Shown here piece after piece: positions 48,403-60,300 of a stretch of DNA of 64,000 bases. Origin of the DNA: Diphasiastrum complanatum (lineage: Eukaryota > Streptophyta > Lycopodiopsida > Lycopodiales > Lycopodiaceae); contig CM055095.1 in assembly GCA_029204225.1 (NCBI GenBank), positions 66,241,940-66,305,939 of the forward strand, given 5' to 3'. Within the stretch, counting starts at the first letter, position 1, and each line of letters begins with the position of its first letter. The translations under genes were made by a program, and so were the position numbers. A model generated the notes under the pieces. That model had not been told where the DNA came from. It saw only the letters and a list, made by a program, of their open reading frames with translations, and did no database searches.

Positions 48403-48414
48403 TGGTATCAGAGC
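48403..48414 (+). other. primer binding site, first internal copy
   Basis: TGGTATCAGAGC immediately after LTR 1, complementary to initiator methionine tRNA. The second copy has it at 52274-52285. Confidence 0.9.
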
Positions 48415-48835
48415 CAAGTACAAGAGCATAAGCCATTGATCTAATGCAAATCCATTTTTAGCAAGTTTTGGTGCTAAAAACTAGTATTGAGAGGGCAAGC
48501 TAGAATCTTGATTATGGTGAGGAGATTTGATCCCAAACTTGGTAGGGGTCCAAATCCGTATTGTCCACATGTGTGGGCACCTCTGAACCTGCATTTAATG
48601 CATGGTATTCATTTGATCCAAAAAAATTCAATTTGTGAGCTATTGGTGTAATTTTTGGTGGAGATCCTAGGATAATCTACCAAGATCATTTGCCATTGAT
48701 TAGATTTGAATTTGTTTCATGGAATCTAATTAATCTAGGCTGAGTTCAGGTCCTATTAAGGTTAAAAACAGGTCTTGAAAGTACACCAAGAAGAAAGAGA
48801 TTAAGTCATTTTTTTTGTCCAAAAATAGCCAAATT

Positions 48836-49175
48836 TGGCAAGATTTGATTGTAACTAGATTTCACATCATCTTATCTTCATTCCAACTTTGTGAGGGAGT
48901 GCTAGAACTGAGATTATAAGTCCATTTGTTGGATTAGAAATCTAATTTGAGTGAAAAACTACAAGAGAGAGACCTTAGTGAGTTTTTAGAGACAATCAAA
49001 TCCATTTCTTGGCAAGATTTGTTTGAAAGTAGTTTTCACTTCATCTTATCTTCATTCCAGCTTTGTGGGGGAGTGATAGAACTGTGATTATAAGTCCATT
49101 TGTTGGATTAGAAATCAAATTTGAGTGAAACACTGCAAGTGTGAGACCTTTGTGAGTTTCAAGTCAATCAAATCT
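48836..49175 (+). repeat. leader tandem repeat, first internal copy
   Basis: Two units of about 175 bp (about 48836 and 49011) share GGCAAGATTTG, CATCTTATCTTCATTCCA, GATTATAAGTCCATTTGTTG and GATTAGAAATC. They lie in the untranslated leader between the primer site and gag. The second internal copy has the same repeat at about 52707-53046. Confidence 0.85.
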
Positions 49176-49180
49176 ATTTC

Positions 49181-50104
49181 TTGTTTGTAGAAGTCACTAG
49201 TAAGATGGGATCTGCTGGAGCATACCTTCTAGAAACTAGTGAGAGGTTGAATTCTACAAATTATGCTATTTGGAAGGTTAGAATGGAGTCACTCTTGGTG
49301 CTCCAAGACCTTTATGAGTTCTTGATTGAAGATGAAGATGAAGATGAACCTCTAGGTGCACAGGAGTTAGCAAGGTACAAGAAGAGATCTAGGCTTGCAC
49401 TTCATTGTGTGAAGATGAATGTGAGCAATGATTTGTTGAGAAAAGTATCAGCTTGTACTAATGCTAAAGAGGCTTGGGAGTCTTTAAAATCAATCTATGA
49501 GTCTAGCAACACTTCTAGAGTTCTTATGCTTAGAAATCAAATTTTGCAAAGCATGAGGAGAAGTGAGGAGAGTGCACAGGATTATGTACTCAGAATCAAG
49601 TCTCTAAGTAGGGAGTTGGCTTCCATTGGAGAGAAGATTCATGATGCAGAGCTTGTACAAATTGTCCTTAATGGTCTAGGAGATGACTTTGCAAATTTGG
49701 TCGAAAGTTTTGCCATCCAAGACACTTTGCCAACTATAGAAAAACTTCACAGTGTATTAGTGGCTGAAGAGTGTAAGATGCTCCATGCAAAATCTAGGAT
49801 GAGTTCCTTGTCTTTGCAGGATGGTGATGAGAAAGCCAATTTTTCATTCAAGGGCAAAAAGAAGACCAATGGAAAGAAGAAGCATCCAAAGGAGGCCAAA
49901 GAAGAGGATGATGCATCAAGCTCAAAGGACAAGTCAAAGCAAAAATGCTTCTTTTGTGGAAAGAAGGGGCATTATGCATCTAAATGCTACAAGAGGCTAA
50001 GAGCACAAGTGGAGGAGGACAAACAAGGAAACCTTGCAAAGGAGGAGGAGGAGGATGAAGTAGATATTCTTGATGGCATCTACATCCTCACCAACAAGCA
50101 ATAG
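49181..50104 (+). mobile_element. Copia gag frame, first internal copy
   Basis: 307 codons from an ATG at 49181. The UBN2-type gag capsid region covers residues about 20-215, with TNYAIWKVRMESLL near residue 30 and LNGLGDDFANLVESFA near residue 165. A lysine-rich stretch and a CCHC knuckle CFFCGKKGHYASKC (about residues 257-270) follow, then an acidic end. It looks whole and is the same as the frame at 53052-53975. Gag would form the particle that packages element RNA; a helper polymerase must come from elsewhere. Confidence 0.85.
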
Positions 50105-51365
50105 CAATTCAAGAGACAATTGGTGGATTGACAGTGGGGCTAGCTCCCACATGTCTTGTGAAAAGGACTTTTTCTCAACCTTACACTCATTCAATGATGC
50201 TAAAAAGTTTGTCTTTACTGCAAATGATGAAGAGTGTAGGATAGATGGTGTTGGCACCATCTATTTGTGTCTAGAATCCTCAAAATGTATGAATCTAGAA
50301 AATGTCCTTTATGTACCATCAATCACCAAGAATATGCTTAGTGTTGGTCTACTCTTAAAAAGTGGTTTGGATGTCCACTTTAAGCATGGTGTTTGCTTCA
50401 TCTTGAAGAATGATGTTTGTATTGCAAAGGGATTTAAACATGGAAGATTGTTTAAGTTGGAAGCTAGTGTTGCTTTTGAAAGAATGAGCTTGGCAAAGGA
50501 GGAGATCACTCAAGAGGAGATCTTGGCAAAGTGTGATCTTGCTTGCATTGAGGAGGAGCATCAAAAGGAGGAAGATCTTGAGGATCAGCCTCAAAGCATG
50601 AGAGTTCCAAGGGAGTCCTCAATGACAATGTCCGAGTCATCAAATTGCATGCAAATTGTCCATTCAAGTGTGCATCTTGCAAGGGTGGTGAGCATTGGAG
50701 AGTTTACTATCTTTGAATACTTTTTGAAAAGTATTAGTAGACATGAGGTGACTTGTTTCTTACCTTTAAGATTCATGGTGTTTATTACTTTGTATGACAA
50801 GACAATGAAATGGGATGCTTTGAAATCTACATTTGTTGTTGATAAAGCAATTTCATTGGATAACTATTTTTGTAATAGTTTGAATAGTGTCATAAAAGAT
50901 GAAACATCATTTGTATTGGAAATCTTTGGGTCCACAGGCTTTGAGCATGATCATTCCAATGTAAGCACCAAAGATTATCCTATTTCAATGATAGGAATAA
51001 TGGTAGTGTTTTGCTCTTCAAGTAGAGATTGTAGAATCTACTTGTTTTCAGCCAAAGAATTTGTCAATGGTGGAAATGTGATCTTTCAAGAGTGGAAGAT
51101 TTGTAAACTTGAAGAATCACCTTTGGATCAACACCTTATTCAATTCATTGATGGTTTGGAGTCAAGTCAAGTGGAGGAGCAAGCTCAAGACCCGAGGACT
51201 CCAAGAAAAACCTTGAGTATCAAGATGGAGCCATCTAGGCTCAATCATATGGATCAAGCAAGACAAGTTGTCTTTGGCAACATTATTTATGCACTTAATA
51301 TTTTAATTGATGTATCTTCAAGTGCACAAAATGCCTTGGAATCCATGGCTTGGCATGATGTTTAG
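50070..51365 (+). mobile_element. Copia protease-bearing frame, first internal copy
   Basis: 431 codons. The N-terminal part has the aspartic protease signature WWIDSGASSHM (about residues 18-28) and the pre-integrase stretch KNMLSVGLLLKSGLDVHFKH. After about residue 150 it is an acidic region followed by about 250 residues in which I recognise no Copia enzyme domain. Only short pieces near the end (DPRTPRKT, MEPSRLNH) resemble the integrase-polymerase linker. The copy at 53941-55236 is the same. Confidence 0.75.
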
Positions 51366-51572
51366 TTTTGAAGTGTGCTACATGTATATAGACACATTTA
51401 TGGAACATCTTGTAAGGGATCCTCTAAGAGGTGGTGAAAGATCTTTCATGGACATCATTCTCTATTGGAGTCTCAAAAGTTCCTTCTTTGTAGCTGGATT
51501 TTTTAGACACTTCTAAAAGCTTTCATTGATCTATCAAGAGAGTTGTAAATAGATCAAGCTAAATTTGAGGAG

Positions 51573-52273
51573 TGTGAAGAATTGCCAAAAATTGGCAAAT
51601 CTAGCTTGATCAAAAACCATGTAGAATAGTGTAAATTGTGTACACAAGTGGGTCCCACACATGTGAGGCCATTATGCCACATGGGAAACCCATCCTAATG
51701 TAGGTTAGGTCAAGTCAAGAGAGTTGTTCATGTCTATTTGGTGGTCATCCCTACTTTATAGGACCTACACCTAAGTTTAAGGTGAAAATTTGACCAACTA
51801 GCTACCTACCAAGCATAACTCTAGGAAATAGACTAGGGTTTCATTTTAGGTCAAGGAGAGTGAGTTAACTTCCTTATTACATGCTGGAAATCCACCTAAC
51901 TTCAAGAAGGAAGTCGAATTTGCTATGTATTCCCTCTCTCCATAGTGAGAAGATAGAAAATTTTTGGAGCTCATTGGCAATCTCAAGCTAGTTCACTATG
52001 TACATTGAGTTTTTGTGATCCAAATGAAACCAAATCAATTTCTACTTGTTTCTCAGGTTGAAGGCTGTACTACAGCCTGTAGTACACACATGTGGGCTCG
52101 GATTTCAATGTTTATCAATGCTTTTGATTGTTAATGCTTGTTGTTTGTCAAATTGCCAATCTAGATCAACTTTTTTGTGTCTAGTTTTTTGATAGATTGT
52201 TAAGCAAGCATCCAATCACTCTTGTGGATCTTTTGTAGATCCATTTATGGTCCTAAAGTACAGTACTTTCACA
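51573..52273 (+). repeat. LTR 2 (middle) of tandem Copia array
   Basis: 701 bp. In its first part it matches LTR 3 (no extra A near position 400). In its last 200 bases it matches LTR 1 at the three sites where LTR 3 differs. It is therefore a recombinant of the two outer LTRs. Confidence 0.95.
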
Positions 52274-53051
52274 TGGTATCAGAGCCAAGTACAAGAGCAT
52301 AAGCCATTGATCTAATGCAAATCCATTTTTAGCAAGTTTTGGTGCTAAAAACTAGTATTGAGAGGGCAAGCTAGAATCTTGATTATGGTGAGGAGATTTG
52401 ATCCCAAACTTGGTAGGGGTCCAAATCCGTATTGTCCACATGTGTGGGCACCTCTGAACCTGCATTTAATGCATGGTATTCATTTGATCCAAAAAAATTC
52501 AATTTGTGAGCTATTGGTGTAATTTTTGGTGGAGATCCTAGGATAATCTACCAAGATCATTTGCCATTGATTAGATTTGAATTTGTTTCATGGAATCTAA
52601 TTAATCTAGGCTGAGTTCAGGTCCTATTAAGGTTAAAAACAGGTCTTGAAAGTACACCAAGAAGAAAGAGATTAAGTCATTTTTTTTGTCCAAAAATAGC
52701 CAAATTTGGCAAGATTTGATTGTAACTAGATTTCACATCATCTTATCTTCATTCCAACTTTGTGAGGGAGTGCTAGAACTGAGATTATAAGTCCATTTGT
52801 TGGATTAGAAATCTAATTTGAGTGAAAAACTACAAGAGAGAGACCTTAGTGAGTTTTTAGAGACAATCAAATCCATTTCTTGGCAAGATTTGTTTGAAAG
52901 TAGTTTTCACTTCATCTTATCTTCATTCCAGCTTTGTGGGGGAGTGATAGAACTGTGATTATAAGTCCATTTGTTGGATTAGAAATCAAATTTGAGTGAA
53001 ACACTGCAAGTGTGAGACCTTTGTGAGTTTCAAGTCAATCAAATCTATTTC

Positions 53052-53975
53052 TTGTTTGTAGAAGTCACTAGTAAGATGGGATCTGCTGGAGCATACCTTC
53101 TAGAAACTAGTGAGAGGTTGAATTCTACAAATTATGCTATTTGGAAGGTTAGAATGGAGTCACTCTTGGTGCTCCAAGACCTTTATGAGTTCTTGATTGA
53201 AGATGAAGATGAAGATGAACCTCTAGGTGCACAGGAGTTAGCAAGGTACAAGAAGAGATCTAGGCTTGCACTTCATTGTGTGAAGATGAATGTGAGCAAT
53301 GATTTGTTGAGAAAAGTATCAGCTTGTACTAATGCTAAAGAGGCTTGGGAGTCTTTAAAATCAATCTATGAGTCTAGCAACACTTCTAGAGTTCTTATGC
53401 TTAGAAATCAAATTTTGCAAAGCATGAGGAGAAGTGAGGAGAGTGCACAGGATTATGTACTCAGAATCAAGTCTCTAAGTAGGGAGTTGGCTTCCATTGG
53501 AGAGAAGATTCATGATGCAGAGCTTGTACAAATTGTCCTTAATGGTCTAGGAGATGACTTTGCAAATTTGGTCGAAAGTTTTGCCATCCAAGACACTTTG
53601 CCAACTATAGAAAAACTTCACAGTGTATTAGTGGCTGAAGAGTGTAAGATGCTCCATGCAAAATCTAGGATGAGTTCCTTGTCTTTGCAGGATGGTGATG
53701 AGAAAGCCAATTTTTCATTCAAGGGCAAAAAGAAGACCAATGGAAAGAAGAAGCATCCAAAGGAGGCCAAAGAAGAGGATGATGCATCAAGCTCAAAGGA
53801 CAAGTCAAAGCAAAAATGCTTCTTTTGTGGAAAGAAGGGGCATTATGCATCTAAATGCTACAAGAGGCTAAGAGCACAAGTGGAGGAGGACAAACAAGGA
53901 AACCTTGCAAAGGAGGAGGAGGAGGATGAAGTAGATATTCTTGATGGCATCTACATCCTCACCAACAAGCAATAG
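53052..53975 (+). mobile_element. Copia gag frame, second internal copy
   Basis: Same 307 residues as the frame at 49181-50104, offset by 3871 bp. No amino-acid difference is seen. Confidence 0.85.
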
Positions 53976-55236
53976 CAATTCAAGAGACAATTGGTGGATT
54001 GACAGTGGGGCTAGCTCCCACATGTCTTGTGAAAAGGACTTTTTCTCAACCTTACACTCATTCAATGATGCTAAAAAGTTTGTCTTTACTGCAAATGATG
54101 AAGAGTGTAGGATAGATGGTGTTGGCACCATCTATTTGTGTCTAGAATCCTCAAAATGTATGAATCTAGAAAATGTCCTTTATGTACCATCAATCACCAA
54201 GAATATGCTTAGTGTTGGTCTACTCTTAAAAAGTGGTTTGGATGTCCACTTTAAGCATGGTGTTTGCTTCATCTTGAAGAATGATGTTTGTATTGCAAAG
54301 GGATTTAAACATGGAAGATTGTTTAAGTTGGAAGCTAGTGTTGCTTTTGAAAGAATGAGCTTGGCAAAGGAGGAGATCACTCAAGAGGAGATCTTGGCAA
54401 AGTGTGATCTTGCTTGCATTGAGGAGGAGCATCAAAAGGAGGAAGATCTTGAGGATCAGCCTCAAAGCATGAGAGTTCCAAGGGAGTCCTCAATGACAAT
54501 GTCCGAGTCATCAAATTGCATGCAAATTGTCCATTCAAGTGTGCATCTTGCAAGGGTGGTGAGCATTGGAGAGTTTACTATCTTTGAATACTTTTTGAAA
54601 AGTATTAGTAGACATGAGGTGACTTGTTTCTTACCTTTAAGATTCATGGTGTTTATTACTTTGTATGACAAGACAATGAAATGGGATGCTTTGAAATCTA
54701 CATTTGTTGTTGATAAAGCAATTTCATTGGATAACTATTTTTGTAATAGTTTGAATAGTGTCATAAAAGATGAAACATCATTTGTATTGGAAATCTTTGG
54801 GTCCACAGGCTTTGAGCATGATCATTCCAATGTAAGCACCAAAGATTATCCTATTTCAATGATAGGAATAATGGTAGTGTTTTGCTCTTCAAGTAGAGAT
54901 TGTAGAATCTACTTGTTTTCAGCCAAAGAATTTGTCAATGGTGGAAATGTGATCTTTCAAGAGTGGAAGATTTGTAAACTTGAAGAATCACCTTTGGATC
55001 AACACCTTATTCAATTCATTGATGGTTTGGAGTCAAGTCAAGTGGAGGAGCAAGCTCAAGACCCGAGGACTCCAAGAAAAACCTTGAGTATCAAGATGGA
55101 GCCATCTAGGCTCAATCATATGGATCAAGCAAGACAAGTTGTCTTTGGCAACATTATTTATGCACTTAATATTTTAATTGATGTATCTTCAAGTGCACAA
55201 AATGCCTTGGAATCCATGGCTTGGCATGATGTTTAG
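53941..55236 (+). mobile_element. Copia protease-bearing frame, second internal copy
   Basis: Same 431 residues as the frame at 50070-51365, offset by 3871 bp. Confidence 0.75.
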
Positions 55237-55443
55237 TTTTGAAGTGTGCTACATGTATATAGACACATTTATGGAACATCTTGTAAGGGATCCTCTAAGA
55301 GGTGGTGAAAGATCTTTCATGGACATCATTCTCTATTGGAGTCTCAAAAGTTCCTTCTTTGTAGCTGGATTTTTTAGACACTTCTAAAAGCTTTCATTGA
55401 TCTATCAAGAGAGTTGTAAATAGATCAAGCTAAATTTGAGGAG

Positions 55444-56144
55444 TGTGAAGAATTGCCAAAAATTGGCAAATCTAGCTTGATCAAAAACCATGTAGAATAG
55501 TGTAAATTGTGTACACAAGTGGGTCCCACACATGTGAGGCCATTATGCCACATGGGAAACCCATCCTAATGTAGGTTAGGTCAAGTCAAGAGAGTTGTTC
55601 ATGTCTATTTGGTGGTCATCCCTACTTTATAGGACCTACACCTAAGTTTAAGGTGAAAATTTGACCAACTAGCTACCTACCAAGCATAACTCTAGGAAAT
55701 AGACTAGGGTTTCATTTTAGGTCAAGGAGAGTGAGTTAACTTCCTTATTACATGCTGGAAATCCACCTAACTTCAAGAAGGAAGTCGAATTTGCTATGTA
55801 TTCCCTCTCTCCATAGTGAGAAGATAGAAAATTTTTGGAGCTCATTGGCAATCTCAAGCTAGTTCACTATGTACATTGAGTTTTTGTGATCCAAATGAAA
55901 CCAAATCAATTTCTACTTGTTTCTCAGGTTGAAGGCCGTACTACAGCCTGTAGTACACACGTGTGGGCTTGGATTTCAATGTTTATCAATGCTTTTGATT
56001 GTTAATGCTTGTTGTTTGTCAAATTGCCAATCTAGATCAACTTTTTTGTGTCTAGTTTTTTGATAGATTGTTAAGCAAGCATCCAATCACTCTTGTGGAT
56101 CTTTTGTAGATCCATTTATGGTCCTAAAGTACAGTACTTTCACA
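55444..56144 (+). repeat. LTR 3 of tandem Copia array
   Basis: 701 bp, ends TTTCACA followed by CTCAG. It differs from LTR 1 and LTR 2 by three transitions at 55937, 55961 and 55970. One of these turns CACACATGTG into CACACGTGTG. Confidence 0.95.
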
Positions 56145-56721
56145 CTCAGTAGGCCAGTAGGAGGACGGGCTCGTAGCAACCCAGCAGGAGGTTGGGCGCC
56201 GCGCTAGCCTGCGTGGGCTGGCGCACGCCTAACCTCAAAAAAAAAAAGTTGAACAAAAACTAAAAAAAAAAGGTTAAACACACAAAGTTGAGTGGAGAGG
56301 GTCACCATTTAATAGGTAGACTAAGTGAATGGCAAAAGGGATACCCCATCTCTATATAGGCACAGAACAAGTGGGACAGTCCCACCAGCAACACGTGACC
56401 ACCTAGGATGGTGACGCATGGCACCCAAACATGTCGATAACGCCAAACCTGCATGCCCCTTGCGAGGCTGTCATTTGTGTAAGAGGCCAAGCTCAGCCAT
56501 GACAGGGTGAAGGCACAGTTTCTAGATCTCTAAGGCAGCTACATTCATGAGCAAGGGTTTTTACAGGCAAAACCTTGAATCTTGCTTTGTGGGAAGACTT
56601 TCTTGAAGCTGTAAATTCATACAGAGGGGCGCCTTGCTAGTGTGAATCTAACCACAGGAGGCCGTGGACCGCTGTAGATCAGAGAAGGAGAACTTTCAGA
56701 TCTGAGAAGGGTGGCCATAGC
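56145..56721. other. unassigned stretch between two Copia insertions
   Basis: No gene. Near 56186-56236 an inverted repeat (AGGTTGGGCGC with GCGCACGCCTAACCT) is followed by an A-rich tail. 56315-56350 repeats a short piece seen at 38615-38655 (GAATGGCAAAAGGGATACCC). Confidence 0.4.
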
Positions 56722-56984
56722 TGTTAGAAATCAATGATAAACTTCATTGTTACTGTTTACGAGGTACATTAATGTTGACAGCTGTGACCAGCTGTCATTA
56801 GCCGTAGGCTAGTCTATTAGTCTACTCGTAGGTTTTCTCTCTCTATCAGGGGTTCAGGGTTTATTTGTACATTTTACATTCTGTATGAGTTAGTGTGATA
56901 GAGTGACAGTGCGTGTTCTTCTTCCACCTTCTTGTGGTGATTGCTTATGGTGAATGCTTGATCTTGCATATCTAATTCTTGACA
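56722..56984 (+). repeat. left LTR of Copia H
   Basis: 263 bp, TGTTAGAAATCAATG to TTCTTGACA. Confidence 0.95.
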
Positions 56985-57164
56985 TGGTATCAGAGCAGCA
57001 ATAGTCCTGCGTGCCTGATCAGTTGATACAGCTTGTCACAGGCTCCGCAACGAAGTGAGAAAGTCCTTCACGGGAGGTGAAAGCTTGGAGAGATAAAAAC
57101 GGCTGGAAGAAATCCTTCTTTGGTGTATTTTGCAGGTTTGGAGCTCAGAATCATAGGTGAGGAA

Positions 57165-57385
57165 CGAAGACACAGTCCCGGAGGCATCAAAAAGGCCAGG
57201 GCAGCAGCAAACAAGTTGAAAATCTGTTGAGTGGGGAGATTTTTTACAATACTTCCTAGTTGTTGTGAAAAGCACAGTCTCGGAGGCATCCAAAAGGCCA
57301 CGGCAACATCAGACAGATTGAAAATCTGTTGAGTGGGGGAGATTCTTACAATACTTCCTAGTTGTTGTGGAAAGTTCTATTTGTG
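57165..57385 (+). repeat. leader tandem repeat of Copia H
   Basis: Two units of about 105 bp share CGGAGGCATC, AAAAGGCCA, TTGAAAATCTGTTGAGTGGG and CAATACTTCCTAGTTGTTGT. They lie between the primer site and gag. Confidence 0.85.
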
Positions 57386-60300
57386 TGAGAGGTTTGCCAA
57401 GAAATCTCTCATTTGTCTGTTTGGAGTACCACAAATCACACTAGATAGTGTCTAGTACTGTCATTCAGAGTTAGGAAGCTTCATACTTTTCACATTACTG
57501 ATCTCTATCTTTTGAACGATCACACATTTCGAAATCTTTGCAAAGAGGAGGCGGTGTAGCCGCCGCGCCGAAGTGGGGAATCTAGAATATTCCTCTGAAA
57601 GTTCTTATATTCTCTCTACTTTTCATCGTACCAATATCGGATCGACGTGCCAGAGGTAAAGAAAACCAAGAGCAGTCATACATCCGCGCGTCATACCGAT
57701 ATACCAAAAATTTACAGTACTGTGGTGTGATAAATTTTGTGAGCCAGACTCATCTATCCAGTAATGGCAACTCTAAGCGAGAGTGTCCTTAATGAGTCAA
57801 GCAAATTGGAAGGTGCCGCAGTTTGGAAATTCAAATTGAAGAACATTTCGATGGAAAATGAGCTGTGGGAGATCGTGACAGGTGAAGAGACAAGGTCAGT
57901 GATTGAAGAAGATCAGCGGGCATTTGATAGGAGAAAACGGAAAGCCCAGAATGTCATCAACTTATCAGTTAGAGATGCAATTATTCCCTATATTTCAGAT
58001 ACAGAAGGACCAAAAATAGCGTGGGATACATTGAAGGCATTGTTTGAAACGACAAATACATCTCGAATATTGTTTCTGAAGACGAAGTTGCATACATTGC
58101 AGTACAAGATCGTGAGATCATGCAATTGACATTGAATAGTCTGAGTGAGTCACATCAGATGTTTGTGACGAATATAGCCACAAGAGAAAATCTTCCAACC
58201 TATGAAGAACTAGGTGGATTGCTTTTGCAAGAAGAGCAACGTCAAGAGAACTTGAATCATCGTAACAGGAGCTATGATCAAGCTCTCGCAGTTAGAGGAC
58301 GAGGTGGAAGATTTGGCCGTGGAAGGTATCCATCGAGAGGAGGAAACTCAAGTCGCGGCTATTCAAGACAAAATAAACCTGGAAATTGTAGGTACTGCAA
58401 CAAACCTGGCCACTGGGAGCGTGAATGCTTCAAGAAACAGAAGGAGATGGAACAAAGAAAAGACAAATGGCAAGCGGGAAATTATGCTGATCAACATCAA
58501 TTTGATGACTATTATTATGAAGACAATTATACTGATCAACATCAATACGATGATGATCAATATGAAGATGATACTGGTGAGAGTTCAAAATTGTTCATTA
58601 CAGCATTAATGACAAGTGATGAAGCCAAGGATACATGGTACATTGATAGTGGTGCATCCAAGCACATGACTTCAAGGAAAGAGTGGTTTTCAGAACTCAA
58701 GGAAACTGACAATGGTGATGAAGTTGGACAAGCTGATGGCAAATTGCTATCTGTTAAATGAGTTGGAGTGGTACCAGTGAAGTTAGCCAGCGGGAAGATA
58801 AAGCAGATAAGCAATGTGCAATATGTGACTGGCTTAGCTAACAATCTACTATCTGTTGGGATGATGGCTGATCAACAACTCAAGGTTGAGTTTGACAGTG
58901 ACAAATGTCTCGTCAAAGACATCAAGAATCACTACAAAGTGATTGCTACAGGAGCTAGAGTCAACGGGAATCGACTCTACAAATTGAATGCGAGATCTTT
59001 TACTCAAGCTATGGTAAGCACTGTTGATAGTCGAATTGATCTTTGGCATCAAAGGTTTGGTCATATCAGTGCTCAAAGCTTGCAAATTCTTAAAAGAGGT
59101 AATCTAGTTGTTGGATTGTCTGATATCTCTTTTGAAGGAAAAATTTGTGAGGGTTGCATTTTGGGAAAACAACATAGAGAGAGATTTCCCAAAGATGGAG
59201 CAAGAAGAGCCAATAGAATTCTTGATCTTGTTCATAGTGATCTGTGTGGACCAATACAAACTAGGTCCATTAGTGGTTGTTACTATTTCATCACATTCAT
59301 TGATGACTATAGTAGACATATCTGGATTTATTTCATAAGCAAGAAATCTGATGCTTTTGCCAAGTATAGAGAGTTCAAGGCTCTAGTTGAAAAACAAACA
59401 GGTTGTTATATTAAGACCCTCAGATCAGATGGTGGCAGTGAGTATTTTTCAACAGAGTTTGTAAACTTTTGCAAGGATCAGGGGATCAAGAGACAAACCA
59501 CTACACCCTATTCACCACAACAGAACGGAGTTGCAAAACGGAAAAACAGATCCATTGTGGAGATGGCTAGGGCAATGCTTAAGAGCAAGGGTTTGCCAAA
59601 TACTTTTTGGGCAGAAGCATGCAACACAGCTACTCATATCTTGAATCGGTGTCCGAAGTCCGTGGAGGGTAAAACATGAGTGATCTAGGATTGATGCACT
59701 ATTGTCTTGGCATTGAAGTATGGCAAAAGGAAGACATGGTCTTTCTTACACAAAGCAAATATGCACGAGATTTGCTTTATAAGTTCAATATGCAGGATTG
59801 TAAGCCTTTGAGTACACCTATGGATGTCAACATGAAGCTTACTGCATATGATGAATCTGAGAAAGTGGATGCTTATTTGTATAGACAGCTGGTGGGTAGT
59901 TTGATTTATTTGACACACACATGACCTGATATTTCTTATGGTGTTGGTGTTGTTAGTCAATTTATGCAAGATCCTAGTCAAGCACATTGGAAGTCTGCTA
60001 AACGTATTTTCAGATACATTCGAGGGACATTGAATTTTGGTTTGAAGTATGATCAGCCTGAAGCGCCAATGTTGGTAGGTTATACAGATGCCGATTGGGC
60101 AGGTAATATTAATGACAAAATCTACCAGTGGTCATGCATTCAGTTATGGTACAGTTGCAATTTCATGGAGCAGCAGAAAGCAACCTATAGTAGCCTTATC
60201 ATCGACGGAAGCTGAATATCGGGCACTCAGCAATGCTACACAAGAAGCGGTATGGTTACGAAGATTGCTTGTGGATTTAGGTCAACCACAGGTGGATGCG

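Larger units (their letters stand above)
47701..56144 (+). mobile_element. young tandem Copia array: LTR-internal-LTR-internal-LTR
   Basis: An 8444-bp array with three LTRs (47701-48402, 51573-52273, 55444-56144) and two internal regions of 3170 bp (48403-51572 and 52274-55443). One 5-bp target-site duplication, CTCAG, flanks the whole (47696-47700 and 56145-56149), so it is a single insertion later doubled. Each internal region has a Met-tRNA primer site, a leader with a tandem repeat, a gag frame and a protease-bearing frame. No integrase or polymerase is recognised, so it is non-autonomous. The two internal copies looked identical everywhere I compared them. The outer LTRs differ by three substitutions and one 1-base indel in about 701, which makes it very young. 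Confidence 0.95.

Noticed and set aside
48403-48414. tRNA gene
   Set aside because: TGGTATCAGAGC here and at 52274, 56985 and 43633 (minus) is only the 12-base primer site next to an LTR. No tRNA fold is present.
47701-56144. Assembly duplication as the explanation of the Copia array
   Set aside because: Not fully excluded, but LTR 1, 2 and 3 differ in a pattern that a simple duplicated contig would not give, and the outer flanks share one CTCAG duplication.
56180-56260. SINE or small RNA gene suggested by a GC-rich hairpin plus A tail
   Set aside because: No A-box and B-box pair or duplication of flanks could be seen, so evidence is too thin.
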